Shown: one piece after another, positions 11,970 through 25,343 of the stretch
Numbering within the stretch: the stretch's first letter is position 1
Layout: every line of letters starts with the position of its first letter
Assembly: GCA_030272155.1 (NCBI GenBank)
Contig: CP126194.1
Span: 4,021,501-4,085,500, forward strand
DNA length: 64,000 bases
DNA from: Tetradesmus obliquus
Taxonomy: Eukaryota; Chlorophyta; Chlorophyceae; Sphaeropleales; Scenedesmaceae
Reading direction: 5' to 3'
Translations under genes and position numbers: made by a program
The notes under the pieces: model-generated
What the model saw: only the letters and a program-made list of their open reading frames with translations
Told to the model about the DNA's origin: nothing
Databases searched by the model: none

Positions 11970-14887
11970 GGTAGACGCTCGAATCGTGTCTGCTTGGCTG
12001 GTGTCTGGTTCCAGACGGGGGCTGCGCATCGAGGTTTGCTGACGCATTGTACCCGGCGCAACTGCTGTTGTTGCTTGTTCTGTGGTGCAGAATGCAAGGG
12101 TGCTGCATGGTTCTAGAGTGCTTTGCAATGTGGCAAAGACAGCACTGCTGCTCGCTGTTAGCTGCTGCCCCAGCAGCAATGCACTTTGGTGTCTTTGCTG
12201 GAATCAAGACGCGCAGCAAGGTGGTGTTGCAGAACACAAAATTAGTTGGGAGAGGGTGTCTCTCCTTGACTTCACGACCGCGCACACCTGGTACAGCAGA
12301 TAGTATGATATGTTTTAATTGGCCGGATGGTGTGCATACTTGCCTACCTTTGAGTAATGCTGTGCCTTGCTTGGCTGCTTGGTCGCCACTCATGCCAGAT
12401 TGCATTGCATGCGCATTTTGAGGCCATTGTCATTGCATTGCATCTTCTCTTCCTTTTGTAGCATGTGCTTTTTTGCTAAAGCCTAGCCTTATAAGAAAAG
12501 GAGGGAAGAATGCTGAGGCTGCATGGCGTTTGGTGCAACTGGCACTTTCCAAAACAGGTCAAGGGAGTAAAAGCAAGGTCAGCAAGGTCAGTAACAGCAA
12601 GGGTGCTGGAGCCAATCGCAGGGTGCGGCTGTTTTAATGCCAAAAACTCCTGTTTGGTCCCTGTTCCCTGTTTGACTGGGACCAGCCGCGTTGCACTCCT
12701 TGCTTCATTCGCGAACGGGCGTGTGTCGGATAGGCCCGTGCGCTGCAAAGCGCGCGCTGGTGTTTACTGTTGTGCTATTGTGCAGTTCTTGTACTGATGT
12801 ATCGGCCCAGTCAACCTGCATGCTGTGCATGCTGTGTGCATGCTGTGCATGCTGTGCATGCTGGGTGCATGCTGGGCATGCTGGGCACATGCCCCAAGCA
12901 GCGTAGTACAGCAGCACACACCTGTGGTGTGGTCATCTGAAGGTGTGTTGCAACCGAGGGGTCAGCTCTCAGGGCTGTCTCTGGTTGTGGTGCGGGGGTT
13001 GTCTTAATGCACAAAAAGTGATGACGAGAATTTTGATGTTAAATGGTCCAGGCGTGTTGATCAGTCTGTGTGGCCCTATTATGCACAGATTGTGAACTAG
13101 TACTATATATGCATTACGAGGCCGCAGCATCTGTTTGCCGCTGCAGCTGACTGCAAATGCACTCAACGCACGTTAGCAGGCAATGGGGGCTATACACTGG
13201 AGGTACTGTGTTGCGGTTTTGAAGATCAGGTCATGAACTGTCTGCAGCATTCAGAGGAAATGCGCGACAGAGCCATCCTGGCCATCAGCAGTGGTTTGAG
13301 ATGCAGCTGCTGCTGTGTATACACAGCAAGGCGTATTGCTGCCTTGAATCAGTGCTTTGACATTACTATGGTTATGTTCTATTTGCCCACTGGTATTGAG
13401 TGGTGTTTGACGAGACTCAAGTCTTCAAAATACTAGACAATTCAATGTTGTGCACAGCAGCAGGAGCAGCGGGTTTGGGGATGGCGGCGTGCAACAATAC
13501 TCTTTGTGATGGTTGCCTAAAGCAAACAGGCGCGTTTGCTATGTAGTGTAAAGGCAAATAGACTTCTTCAAGGTAACGCTTCTCTTTTCTTTCGCCTTAT
13601 TCAATTCGTTCAACGAAACAAGTTGTTCCGGCTGTTGATGCATTGGCCAGCTCTTGCCAGGCTGCCGCAGCACTGATCGCACAGCACAAGGCATGTTGAA
13701 ACTGTTTTGGCCAGAAAGAGATGGTTAATCAACTGCCCAGCAGGCACTTTCTGCACCCAGCCCAGGAAGCAACTCGGCCTTACAAGGCGGCATAGAGTCA
13801 CGTGCGACTGATCTGCCAGGCTGCGGCGGGCTCTGAGCAGGGCATGGTGCAGAGTCTGCTGTGCGATCAGATGATAGGTGCAGTTATATCAGCATCAAAT
13901 CCACTCAGCCACTCTGCTCTCACATGTGAGCCAAACGGCAGCGCTCTCACGTTTCGACGTGCGCATGAACCCACCAACATAAGGCACTTATGGTTGCTAG
14001 CAAAGCAGGCCTGCTGCTGTGGCACAGCCGTCTAAAGGCCACTCATGTGGCCGCAAGGAGGCCTGCTCACAACTGTTTGAGCAGGAAGCTGCACAAGGCA
14101 ACAAATGCCTCTGAGCAACTCTGCATTGCGAGTATAACGACAGCGCCTGCGCTCCAGCAAGCTAGAGTCATGCCAAGGACTGCGTCCGATGCGCAGTGCA
14201 GTGACTGAGTGCATCCAGTACTGACTCACCACCCCGTCATTGAAGCTGGAGGCAGTGGCAACCCTTTGGGGGCCTCCTGTAGTGTGTAACAACTCCACCA
14301 TCAAACAAAATAATGATTTCTATTGCACCATGCTGCTGAGAACAAAGCCTGGGTGTTAACCACTTCTGCTGTTGTTCAAGTTGACTTGGGTGCATCCAGG
14401 GGGTGACGCCCGATATGCCGCGGCACGCTATACATCTTTGTAGAGCATTTACAATGACTTACATAGTTAAAGTCTGATTGCTTATGAAGGCTGCACTGTG
14501 CCGGTGGGCGCGTAACGTTTTGGGGCAGTGTGGCTGTGCTGCTTGAACATGGACACGTGCAAGAAGTTGCGCACAATGGAGCACTTATACCATCGTCGAA
14601 CAGAGTGATATGCAAGTCAAATTGCATTACTGCTTCGTGTCTTGCACATACACACCAACAGCGGCCATAGACACCCGCCAACATTCAAATCCGCCCGGTT
14701 GTCATTCAAGGCTCAAGCAGAAGCACCTTCAGCCGTGGGTTTGCAAAAGCACAGGAACGAATGGTTTGGTGATATTGCATTGTGTTGGTGATTAGTGGGA
14801 TCATAAGAGGGTAGCACACAGCACACAACTGAACATCGGTTCCCTCAGGCTTCAAAGCAGGTATGTCCAGGAACCCCGTGGCATGAG
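11970..14887. other. 2.9-kb stretch without a recognised gene
   Basis: No exon could be supported on either strand. The open frames are short, lack domains and carry no convincing splice pattern. The left part is probably the 3' UTR of the cysteine-rich gene; the right end holds the FAS1 promoter. The only structured sequence is the GCATGCTG minisatellite at 12818-12894. Confidence 0.5.
12818..12894 (+). repeat. GCATGCTG-type minisatellite
   Basis: Seven or more imperfect tandem units of about 10 bp (TGCTGTGCA or TGCTGGGCA type). The GCATGC cores are palindromic. Confidence 0.8.
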
Positions 14888-17800
14888 ATGAAGATAGACA
14901 AGTTCTTCCGCAAGCAAAGCAAGCCCCTGGCTGGAGCAACCCAGCTGCCTGACGATGCGCAAGCGACACTTGACGCTGTAGCAAAGCCTTCACAAAAAAG
15001 GGACGGGGATATCTCGAAATCCCACCAGAGCTGTGCAAAAGTCGGTGCTGTAGATGCTGGAGACAGCATGGACATCGACCAGGTGGGTTCAAAGCAGCAG
15101 AAGGGCCAGACCACCTGATGCCTCTGCATCCGCATCAGCTGCTGCATAATGGGGCCAGCAAACGCATAACTATCTCCTGTTAGCTGCATCAAGCTACCAA
15201 GGTAGCATGTGCAGTGGGCAGAAGTTGTAACTCTCATGCTCAACATTCAGGCGCACAAGGCGAAGCAGCACAAGGTTGACAGCAGCACTGGCACGCCTCT
15301 GGCAGAGACCACCAACCAGCAGCAAGCCGCGCCATCAGTCACTCCAGCAACCGGGAGTGCTGCAAAGCCGCAAGCTGTCTTTGCGTCTGTTGCAATTGAC
15401 TTGAGCAATGACTCGCCTGTCAGAACCCCTAAGCCTGCTGCAGCAGCACCAGCAGCAGCTGCCATCGCAGACGATCCAGCGCAGCAGCAGCAGCAGCAGC
15501 AGCAGGCATACCATGAACAGGACGCAGACACAAATGCTGGCACAGCCGAGCCCATGGACACTGACGAGGATGCTCCAACAGCAGCTGCTGCTGTTGCACA
15601 TGCAGCAGCAGCAAGTGGGCTGCCAGCAACAAGTGGGCTGCCAGCAGCAGCAGGTGCTGAACCAGCCACACCTGCTGTAATGAAGGCAGCAGCCGCAGAC
15701 GCTGCTACACCGGCCAGTGCTGTGCCCACCTCCACAGCCAAGGCGCCAGCAGAGGCTTTCTTAACAGCAGAGCAGCGGCAGCAGCTGCTGGAAGCGTGCC
15801 TCCAGGTTTGTTTGTTTGATGCAGCTGCCGGCTTGCGGCACCTGTGGGTGCAGCTCTGCTTGCTGCACTGTGCAGTGGGGAGGGAGGTGCAGTGCTGATG
15901 CTGACAGACACGGCTTGCACTCTTGCTGATCAACAGACGAGTGCTGCTGTTGCTGCTGGTGCTGGCAGTGGATTCCGTTTGTTTGTGTTCACCTGTGCCA
16001 AGGACCAAGGAGCTGACCGCCTAAGCTGTCAGGCTTGTGTTTGCCACCTGCTGCCATCTTTAGCTAACACACTGTTCTCTGCACGGATTTTGCGTGTGCT
16101 TTTACTTTGCGTGTGCTTGCAGGAGATGCCGCTGCTTGAGGCTGAGCTTGGGGTGCGGCTTGACCTGGCAGCTGAGCTGGCAGCCTTCCAGCAGCAGCAG
16201 GTAGCTGCAGGAAAGAAGGCAGCCAGCCTGGACCTCAAATACCAGGTGGGCCGATCAGCCAGTGCGTAGAGCAGCGCGCAAGCCAGGATATACGGTTCCT
16301 TGACCCCAATCACAGCAACTGACGGCTGCATGTGCTGCAGATGGCTGGCTGCTCAGCAGTGACTGTATGACGCACTACGGCAGCACATCAGGCATTCTCC
16401 AGACCATGTGCCCCAACTTTGCTGCAGTCTGTCAAGTCTGAAGGACCTGCATCACTACTACTAACACCAGCCACGGGTGTTGCCGCTGCTGTCACTGCAG
16501 GTGTCAGTTCTGGTGGAGGGTCAGTCAATGACGCTGACGCAGCTGGCGCAGCACATCAGCAGCATACTCAACAACAGCAGCAGCAGCGGCAGCGGGCCTG
16601 CTGGCTGTGAGGCCTCAGCAGCAGAAAGCCAGGCAGATACACAAGCAGCAGCAGCTGGCGGAAGCGAAGTTGCAGTGACCGCGCTAGCAGTGCGCAACAT
16701 CATTCAAGATGTGGCTAGCAGGAAGAGCTACGGCTTGCAGGACGGTGAGTGCTGCTTCCTGGCTTGCAGGAACCGGAGTACTGCAAACTGCAGCTACAAT
16801 GTCTGTGCTGGACGTGTGCATTAGCGCATTGCGGCTTGGCCATGCTGCATCCCAGCAACTCACTCCCTGGCTGGCTCCCTGGGTATTATCATTGCGCTGT
16901 GCTGGCTGCATCATGCCCGCCTGCACGTGCTGCAAGTGACGAGGCCCGCCAGTGTGGAGGCATGGCCTGCTGGCCCTGCCACAACTGTGCTGCAGGACTG
17001 TGTTTCCAGAGTTCCGCTGTGCTAATTTGGTTATGCCTGCCGGTGTGTGCCATGTGTGCTGTGCCAGGCCTGCTGGCCAATGTGGAGGCCTGGCATGCTG
17101 GTTGTGCCAGGTCTGTTTTCCCAGACGTCTCCTATGCTAACCTTGTATGCCTGCTGGTGAATGCCATGTGTGCCGTGCCAGGCCTGCTGGCCAATGTGGA
17201 TGCGCTTGAAGATGATGCAGCGGCCTACCACTGGTGCTGGGAGCTGCGCGCACTCACGGGTCTGCCCAAGCCAGTGAAGCAGGCAGCAGACGCAGCACGC
17301 AAGCGGCGCAAGCAGGTGCGCATGTGGCTGCATATTTCCATTTTTTGTTTGCGCAGGCTGGGTTGTGGGGCGCTCGACAGTGTGCGATCTTTTGGGAATA
17401 TCCGCGCGCAGCTGCAGCAGCGCAAGGAGAGTAGTCACCAGCAGTGCTACAGGACCCTGCTGCAACCCACCACTTGTGCAAGATGGCCATCTATCGGGGT
17501 CAGTAAAGTTGCTGCACCAGTATGCACCACATGCGCAAGCCCATCATGCATTGTTGGTTTGCCTGCCGGCTGCTGCCAGGTGTTTGAGCGGCTAAAGGCT
17601 GCTGCTGCATTTGTGGCCCTAGCTCGGGCCTTCACCAAGTCGACTAAAACAGCAGAGGCAAAGCTAGCCAAGGCAGCAGCCAAGCTGGCAAAGCTGCCAG
17701 GGCTAACCAGCATGGAGCCAGCAGCAGCAGCAGCGTCGCCCGCGGCAGCAGGTGTGGCAGCACTGGCGCCAGCCCTGCAGCAGGCAAGCACAGCAAAGGT

Positions 17801-19253
17801 GCGCTGCGTGTGAAAGACGCACTAGGCGTATCATGCTTGTGCGCAGCTTGGCTGGAACGAGCAGTACAACCCACAGCAGCGCGTGCTAGTGTGTAATCAA
17901 GGTGTATGCTAGTTGATCAATGTGTGACCTCTGCTGATCCGGTGCGCGTTTCTGCTGCTGCCTTGCTGTTCCTGCCGCTGCTGCAGGCTAAGGCTGATGC
18001 AGCTGCAGCCCAGATTGACCGGGCAGCAATGGATGCAGCAAAGCAGGCAGGCTTGGAGGTGAGCATGCTACTGCACCGCGCAGCGCTGTTGCCGCGCAAC
18101 CATGTGCGTCAACCTTTCGGTGCCCTTCTGCGCATTGCCCTGCTGTTGCAGGCCAGGTGATGTGCCAACACAAACGCTGCAATAATCGACAGCATTTGAA
18201 CGCGTTGGTGCGAACCCTGTTCGACCCTGTGCGCGTTCTGCTGATCTGTTTTGTGCATGTGCGCTTGCTGCTCATCAGGCGGAGGCAGCCTCTAAGGCTG
18301 AGGCGCGCGCAGCCCGGGAGGCGGAGGCAGCAGCAAAGCAGGCGGAAAAAGAGGCGCGCGCAGCGGCAAAGGCAGCGGAGGCGGAGGAGAAGGCGCGCGC
18401 AAAGGCGGAGGCTGACGAGGTTTGAAGCAGCTGCTGCTTCTGCTGGTGCTGGCGCTGGTGTAGCAAGCTATGCGCCAGCATGGCGTTCTTGGTTGGCTGC
18501 TTGATGTGCTGTCAGGTGCAAGGAGCACAGCAGCGCCCTGAGCAAGATCAGCATTGCGCTGCTTGACCCCTGTGCCAGACTGACGACACAGATCCAACGA
18601 GTTTATCGCTCACCTTGCCATGTACATGACACATGTGTCACCTCGGCACCTTGCACCGTGTCGCTGCTGTGCGCAGAAGCGCGAGGAGGCGCGCCGGCTG
18701 AAGATTGAGGAGGCAGCCAAAAAGAAAGAGGAGGCCGCGCGCAAGGCCAGCGAGGCAGCCAAGAAGAAGGAGGAGGCAGCCCAGAAGAAGAAGGCAGCAG
18801 AGGCGGCCAAGAAGGGCTTCCACAGCATGAACCAGATGCAGAGCACGCAGGCGGCGTTCAGGGTGCGTACGGTTCTGCGATTGTCCCGGAGGTATCTGCT
18901 GTGTTCTGCCGCACTGAGCAGCAGCAGCTGTAGTGTCCTGGGATGTATTGCCCTTGCATGCACATCTGCTGCAGATCATGTGCGTTGCTAACTTGTTGCA
19001 CCCACGACGGTTTAGCGCAGTACCCTAGGGCTGCGGTCAACGACCAGCAGTGGTCACTCTGCTGCCCTCCGCAATGCTCTGTTGCCTGCACTCGCACTGC
19101 CACTTACATTGCACTGTGCCCTGCCTGTCGGTGCTGTGCTCTGCTGCTGCTGCAGAACTTCTTTGGCATGGCGCCGCAGCGCCGCACGCCCACGCCTGCT
19201 GGCCCCAGCGGCGACACCAGCCAGGGCGCAGGCAGCCAGCACGAGGGCAGCGC

Positions 19254-19285
<32 letters not shown>

Positions 19286-22200
19286 GCGCAGGCAAGGAGC
19301 TGGGCAGGCTGTGGGCGCCACCAGCAGAGCCGCCTTCAGAGCAGCAGGTGCGGCTGGGTCGAAAGTGGCAGCTGATGCTGTGATTCTTGTGGTCGACTAT
19401 ATAATTCTTGTGGGGCATTGGCCCTGATGGAAGCGCACACAGCACAAGTGAGTTGGTATCTCTCTGCCTGACACAATGCATGTGGTTGCTTGCTTTTCCT
19501 GCAGGTGCTGCTGATGCGGCAGATAGAGCGGGAGCTGCCTTTTTTTAACTGCAGCAGCACCGGCAGCGCTGCAGAGGACGCGACAGCAGGCAGCGGCGGC
19601 AACGCTGCTGCTGCAGTGCCGCCAGCGCCGGAGCTGCTGGCCTTGTTCGTGCAGCGCTGCAAGGCGGCACGCAAGGGATACAGGAAGCTGTGGGGTGAGT
19701 GATTGCTGCGTGTGCATTGCCGTGACACCTGCTCAGCAGACACTGCGTTGCACTGAAGCACGCAACACCAATCGTCGGCTTTGCAGCGTTGCAGCATGTC
19801 AGTCGCGATGCTGAGCTTGCACAGCTTACTGTTCTGCCACTGTGCATCTGCTCATCGCCATTGTGTTTGCCCACCAGGCCTGCCGCCCAGCTGGGCGCAG
19901 CGCCCCGGCGCAGCTGGCGACGCTTCGTTTGTGACCAACACTGCCACCGCGCTGTACTCTGCGCTGCTATGCCTCTTGTCTTCGCACCTTTGCACTTCAT
20001 CGCTGCTGCCAGGCCTGCCACCAAGCTGGGCGCAGCGCCCCGGCGCAGCTGGTGACGCCAGCTTTGTGACCAACACTGCCACCGCGCTGTATGGCGCTGG
20101 CGTGGAGCTGGCGCGGCTGCGCTGCTGGCGGCGCAAGCTGATCAAGCACCACGACAGCGTGCGGCCGGCCTTCTACGGCAGCATGTCGGCGCGCAGCAGG
20201 TGGGAGGGTGGTGCGGCGCACAAGGGCTTTTGAGAGCTGTGCATGCTGCCTGGCAGCTGCGTCGCAGGATTTGCTGTCAGGGCGGAGTTGTCTCTGCTGT
20301 TGTGCGTTGCTCTGGCAATGGACTGCAAAGTACGCAGCAGTTGGATGTGGCTGCCGTGTCGAGCCTGAAGTTTTTCGTTTACGTGCGTGACATGTGAGCA
20401 TATGCGGCTCCTGCTGCTGCTGCTGCTGCTGCCGCAGGGCTGTGCGAGGCCGCCCCCCGTTGGGCACCAAGCCTGAGCTGGATTGCGAGGTCATGGCTCA
20501 ACATTTGCTGCTGCTGCTGCCGCAGGGCTGTGCGTGGGCGCCGCCCCTTGGGTACCGAGCCTGAGCTGGACTACGAGGTCATGAGCGACCAGGACTGGGA
20601 GGAGGAGCCGGAGGGAGAGAGCCTCTCGGTGCGTGTTGGTGTGGCTGGGGTTGGGACGGGGTGGTGGTGGGGGAGTGCGGCTGCAGCTGAGGTGTGGTGC
20701 ATGCAGGCTGCATGTTTGCGGGCAACATGCTGGAGCGCGAGAGCCTCTCCGTGCGTGTTGGTGTGGCTGAGGTTGGGAGTGGGTGGGGCGGGGGGCTGCG
20801 CTTCAACGTGTGGGATGCAGGCTGGGTGGCGTGTTGGGCTGGCATGCGCCGGCAATCTATACACTGTGCGTTGTTTGTATGCTAATGTTTGCTAATGTAT
20901 GCTAATGTATGCTAATGTATGCTAATGTATGCTACTGATATTGAGCACGCTGGCTGCCAGACTGCTGCCAGGTTGCTGCTGGTCATGCTGCTGGGTTGCA
21001 GCGTCGCCAGTTTTGATGGTGTGCTGCTGCTGTGGGCACCCTGCCTTGCTATGCTGCTCTGCCATTTGCAGGATGATGGCGAGGAGGAGGAGGAGCCCGC
21101 AGCCACTGAGGGCGAGGAAGACGAGGAGGGCTTTGTGGTGGGCGACGGCTACCTGTCAGACGATGAGGGCATGCGCGACGCTGACGAGGACGCTGCAGCG
21201 GCAGGTGGGCCTCCGACACACACAGCTCCCTAACCTCAGGCTTCCCTAGGCATGCAGGGGTGGCCGGTTGTCAGCGCTGACCATCACATTGTGAAAGCGG
21301 CGCGCAGCTGGTAGCGGCACTTGCTGTGGCGGCAGCAACCTCCAGCAGGCAGCGCTGGCGCAGCTTGAGGCTGGGCAAACACACTTAATATGACATATCC
21401 CTCCTGCTGCTGTGCTGCTGCTGCTACTGCTGCTGCTGCTGCTACTGCTGCTGCTGCTGCTGTGGCTGTGCTGCACGGCAGTGGCCGTGACTCTGCTGGC
21501 GGCAGCAGCTCCCAACAGGCTGCGCTGGCGCAGCTTGAGGCTGGGCAAACACACACCTACGCAACCAACATATTCCTCCTGCTGCTGTGCTGCTGCTGCT
21601 GCTGCTGCTGCTGTGGCTGTGCTGCACATGCAGATGCCGGCAGTGGCGGCGGCTCTGCTGGCGGCAGCAGCCCCCGGCAGGCAGCGCTGGCGCAGCTCGA
21701 GGCTGGCTTGGAGCGGGCGCGGCAGCGCGGGCGGCCGCTGCTGCTGGTCAACAATGCAGCGTGCCCGGGCATGAGCTGGGAGCCGTCATCAAGTGAGCAT
21801 GCAGTGAGGCTGCAGGGCAAGCGTGCTGATGAGGCGCTGCAGCTGGTGCGACTAGGCGCATGCATTGAGGCTGCAGGGCGAGCAGAGCGTGCTTGTTGAA
21901 TGGCAGCTGGCTGCAGCAGGGGGACCGGCAGGCAGGGGCAACAAGCCTGGCTGCTTGGTGGACTTTGCTGGGTCAGTGAACCTGTCAAGCTGCGGGTCAA
22001 CTTGCACCAGGCTGCTGCTCATTTTGGGGTGTGTTGTGAAAGGTAGCTGCACCATGTGTTTGACGATCCGGCTGAGTGTGTCCTTTGTTGATGTCACTCC
22101 CTGCAGACCTGGACCCTGCCTTGCTCATCAGTTTGAAGGGCAGCGTGCTGTGCCCAGGCTTTGTGCTGGCGCCACCCACACCCGCGCAGCTCTGGCACCT

Positions 22201-22948
22201 GCACCCAGGCGCAGCAGCAGCAGCAGCTGCAGCGACAGCCGCAGCTGGCAGCACAGCCGCTAACGCTGCTGCTGGCGCCGATGCCGTTGCAGCAGCAGGT
22301 GTGGCAGCTGCCGGAGCTGCAGCAGCAGCTGCAGGCGGCGCAGCTGCTGGCGATGGCGCCGCGGCAAGCGGCCGCGGGCGCCCTGCGTCTGCATTCCCTG
22401 ATGTGCTGCTGTCTGCGCTTGTGGCTCACATCCAGGCAAACAGCACGCAGGCGATGGATAAGCTGGTGGCATCATTTGTGGAGGCGCAGGCAGCAGCCGG
22501 CTTCAAGGTTGCCAAGGCGCGCGTCAAAGACAAGATCAAGGAGATCACCACCATGAAGATGATTGCAAAGGCGCCAAAGTACACAGTGAAGCCAGAGTTC
22601 CTGCAGCCTGGCACAGCAGCAGCAGCAGCAGCAGCAGCAGCGGCGGCGGCGGCTGGTGCTGCTGTGCCGGAGGGTGCTGCGGCAGGCAGCCCTGCGCCAG
22701 CTTCGCCGGTAGTTGCAGCAGCAGCAGCGGAGCAGGAGGCAGCAGATGCAATGCAGGTGGACAAAGCACCAGCAGAGCAGCAGCAGCTGCAGCAGCAGCC
22801 ATTGCCGCAGCAGCAAGGCGGCGGGCAGGTGGCGCTGCCATCACCAACAGCAGCAGCGGCAGCAGCAGCAGCGCCTACAGCAGGGGTGAAGCGCGCAGCT
22901 CCTGCAGATGCAGCAGCTGCACCACAGGCTGCAGCCACCAGTGCAGAC

Positions 22949-22980
<32 letters not shown>

Positions 22981-23383
22981 GCCAAGCAAGCCAGAGCCGC
23001 CAGCAAAGAAGCAGAAAACGCCAGGCGGCGGAATAGAGCGCTTTTTCGGCAAGACGCCCAAGCAGCAGCCGCAGCCAGCAGCACAGCAACCGCAGGCAGA
23101 TCAGCAGCAGCAGCAGCAGGGTGCAGGGCAGCAGTATGAGACGCCTCCAAGCACGCCCAGGCACCAGCGGTCGCCATCACCCATAGGCCTGGCTGCGGTT
23201 GATACTTCAGCTGCAGCCGAGGGTGCCGCGCCTGCAGCCGCCAATGCAGTGCACAGCAGCGGCGGCATCCTGCCAATGCTCACTCCGCCGTCTCATGACG
23301 TAGCAGCGGACCGGCCGACAGTCTCTAACAGCCCTGTGCCCTTCCGCATGAACTCGGCAGCTGTGGCAGATGTGCAGGAGGCT

Positions 23384-23415
<32 letters not shown>

Positions 23416-24772
23416 GGAGCGGCCGCCGGTCAACCGCTGGCATGCGCAGGCTGACTGCAGGGGCATGGGCTTGCAAGGAGGCGATGCAGGCAGCATGCCC
23501 GGCAGCCAGCAGCAGGACGAGCAACAGCCGCAGCAGCAGAATAGTCAGCCGTTTGCGGGGTTTGACCAGCCCCAGCAGCAACCGGAGCAGCAGCAGCCCG
23601 CGGATGAAGCTGCGGCAGGGCCTAGTGCAGTGGCTGCTGCAGCAGCAGCAGCAGCAGCAGGTGCTGCTGCGCTAGCACGTGCAGCTGCGGCACCCGCTGG
23701 CGCGGGTGGCAGGCGCGCTGCTGCTGCTGCTGCTGCTGGTGGCAGCAGCAGGCTGGGGACCAGCAACAACCCTGGCAGCAACAGCAGCTTCACACCTGCC
23801 AGCAGTGTGCGTGAAGTGCCTGCGCTGCCTGCTGATGGAAGCTTGCCGGGCTACGGCTTCTGGAAGCAGCTGGTGAGACCAGCAAGCTGGCTTGAGCATT
23901 ACTTGCAGCAGACTGGGACATAGCTGCTGAGCCTTGCTGCTTGGTTTTGGCCGACAGCAAGCTGCTTTGTGGGTGCTGGGTTCATATTTCAAGCTTTAGC
24001 ATCTTCCACAGCGGAGCTGCAGCAGCATCTCAGGCTGAGGCGTTGCCGTGCATCTGGGCCTCTGCGCGCTTGCGCCAAGCAGCCTCCCTCTGATGCACGG
24101 TGATCAGTTGGTTGTGATGCAGTGGTTGCGTGCTGACTCAGCCGCCTCGTTCATTGCAGCTATTCTGTTTCTGTTGCTGCTCGTTGCTGCGTTGTGCAGG
24201 CCTCCTGGATCGTGCACGCGCGGGAGCCATGCGAGCAGGACATTGCCGCAGCATTCCAGGTCTTCAGGCAAACAGAGCAGCTGGCTGCCTACCTGCGCAG
24301 CATGCCGCAGGTGAGAGAGTGGGCAGCAGGGGAACAGGCTGCTGCTGGCCTGGGCTGGTATAGCACGTTGAGCAGATGCCGGTGCTGCTGGCGGAGCTCT
24401 GCTGATGTTGTGCAGCAGACACAGCTATGAGCCTTTCTGGTCGTCATGTGTGCGATGCGATGTGAGTTGTTGGTGTTTGCGCCGCACTAGGACGGCGTAT
24501 TGCATGCATCGCGCCCACTCCTGCCTGCCTGCTGGCCTGCTGTCGCACTCGCTTGCCCGCTGCGCTGCCTGCTGCTGCTGCTGCTGCCAGGTGGTGCTGA
24601 CTGCCATGGTGAAGACGCTGGGAAGCACCACGCAGTGCCTCGCAATGCGTACCGAGTGCGCGGCGTGCATCAGCTACGCAGCGCAGGCTCTGGCAGCGCA
24701 GCCGCACGACGAGCAGCAGCAACAGCAGCAGCCTGCCGAAGCCGCAGCCGCAGCAGCCGCATCCAGCAGTCC

Positions 24773-24808
<36 letters not shown>

Positions 24809-25311
24809 CGCTGCACCGCCTGTCGCAGGCAGCAAGCGCAGCGCAGCAGGCATGCAAGACAGCCCCAGCCCGAGCCCCAGCCCTCGCTCTGCACCTGTGG
24901 AAGTCTCTTTCGAGGAGCTGTGTGCCGAGCCTGGCCTGCTGGGCAACCTGTTGGCCTGCATGAGCCCAGATAAGGTGCTGCTTGCGGCAAAGGAGGCGGC
25001 GCCGCGGGGCAAGCCGCAGCCGACGCACCTGCAGGCGGCGGAGCTGGCGCAGGCTGCTGTGCGCGCTGTGGCGTTGATGCTGAGGGTGAGCGGGCGCGGC
25101 TTGACAAGCACGAAATGCTGATTCAGAACAGCTACTGCGCAAGGCTGGGGATGGCTTGTGGATGCGTCAGTGTGCTGTGTGTGGCCTCTTTGCTGTTGTG
25201 AGCGAGCTGAGCAGCGAGTGGCGCAGCTAGTTGATTGTGACGCCAACAGCTTCCACATGGTTTGGAGTCACCTGTGTTTGCGCCTGCTTGGCAGCTTGTG
25301 GTTGTTGTTTA

Positions 25312-25343
<32 letters not shown>

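Noticed and set aside
12818-12894. CRISPR array
   Set aside because: Direct 10-bp minisatellite with no spacers, in a nuclear algal genome.
14888-15118. Short 76-codon protein ending at 15118
   Set aside because: A GTGGGT donor at 15083 joins in phase to the exon at 15251; the later stop is intronic.
15247-16008. 253-codon minus-strand frame
   Set aside because: Antisense to FAS1 exon 2 and built from the same CAG/GCA repeats.
19878-19957. First copy of FAS1 exon 12 as the main exon
   Set aside because: Only the second copy continues into GVELARLRCWRRKLIKHHDS; the first is kept as a possible alternative acceptor.
22426-23061. 211-codon minus-strand Ala-rich frame
   Set aside because: Mirror of the poly-Ala part of FAS1 exon 16; no independent evidence.
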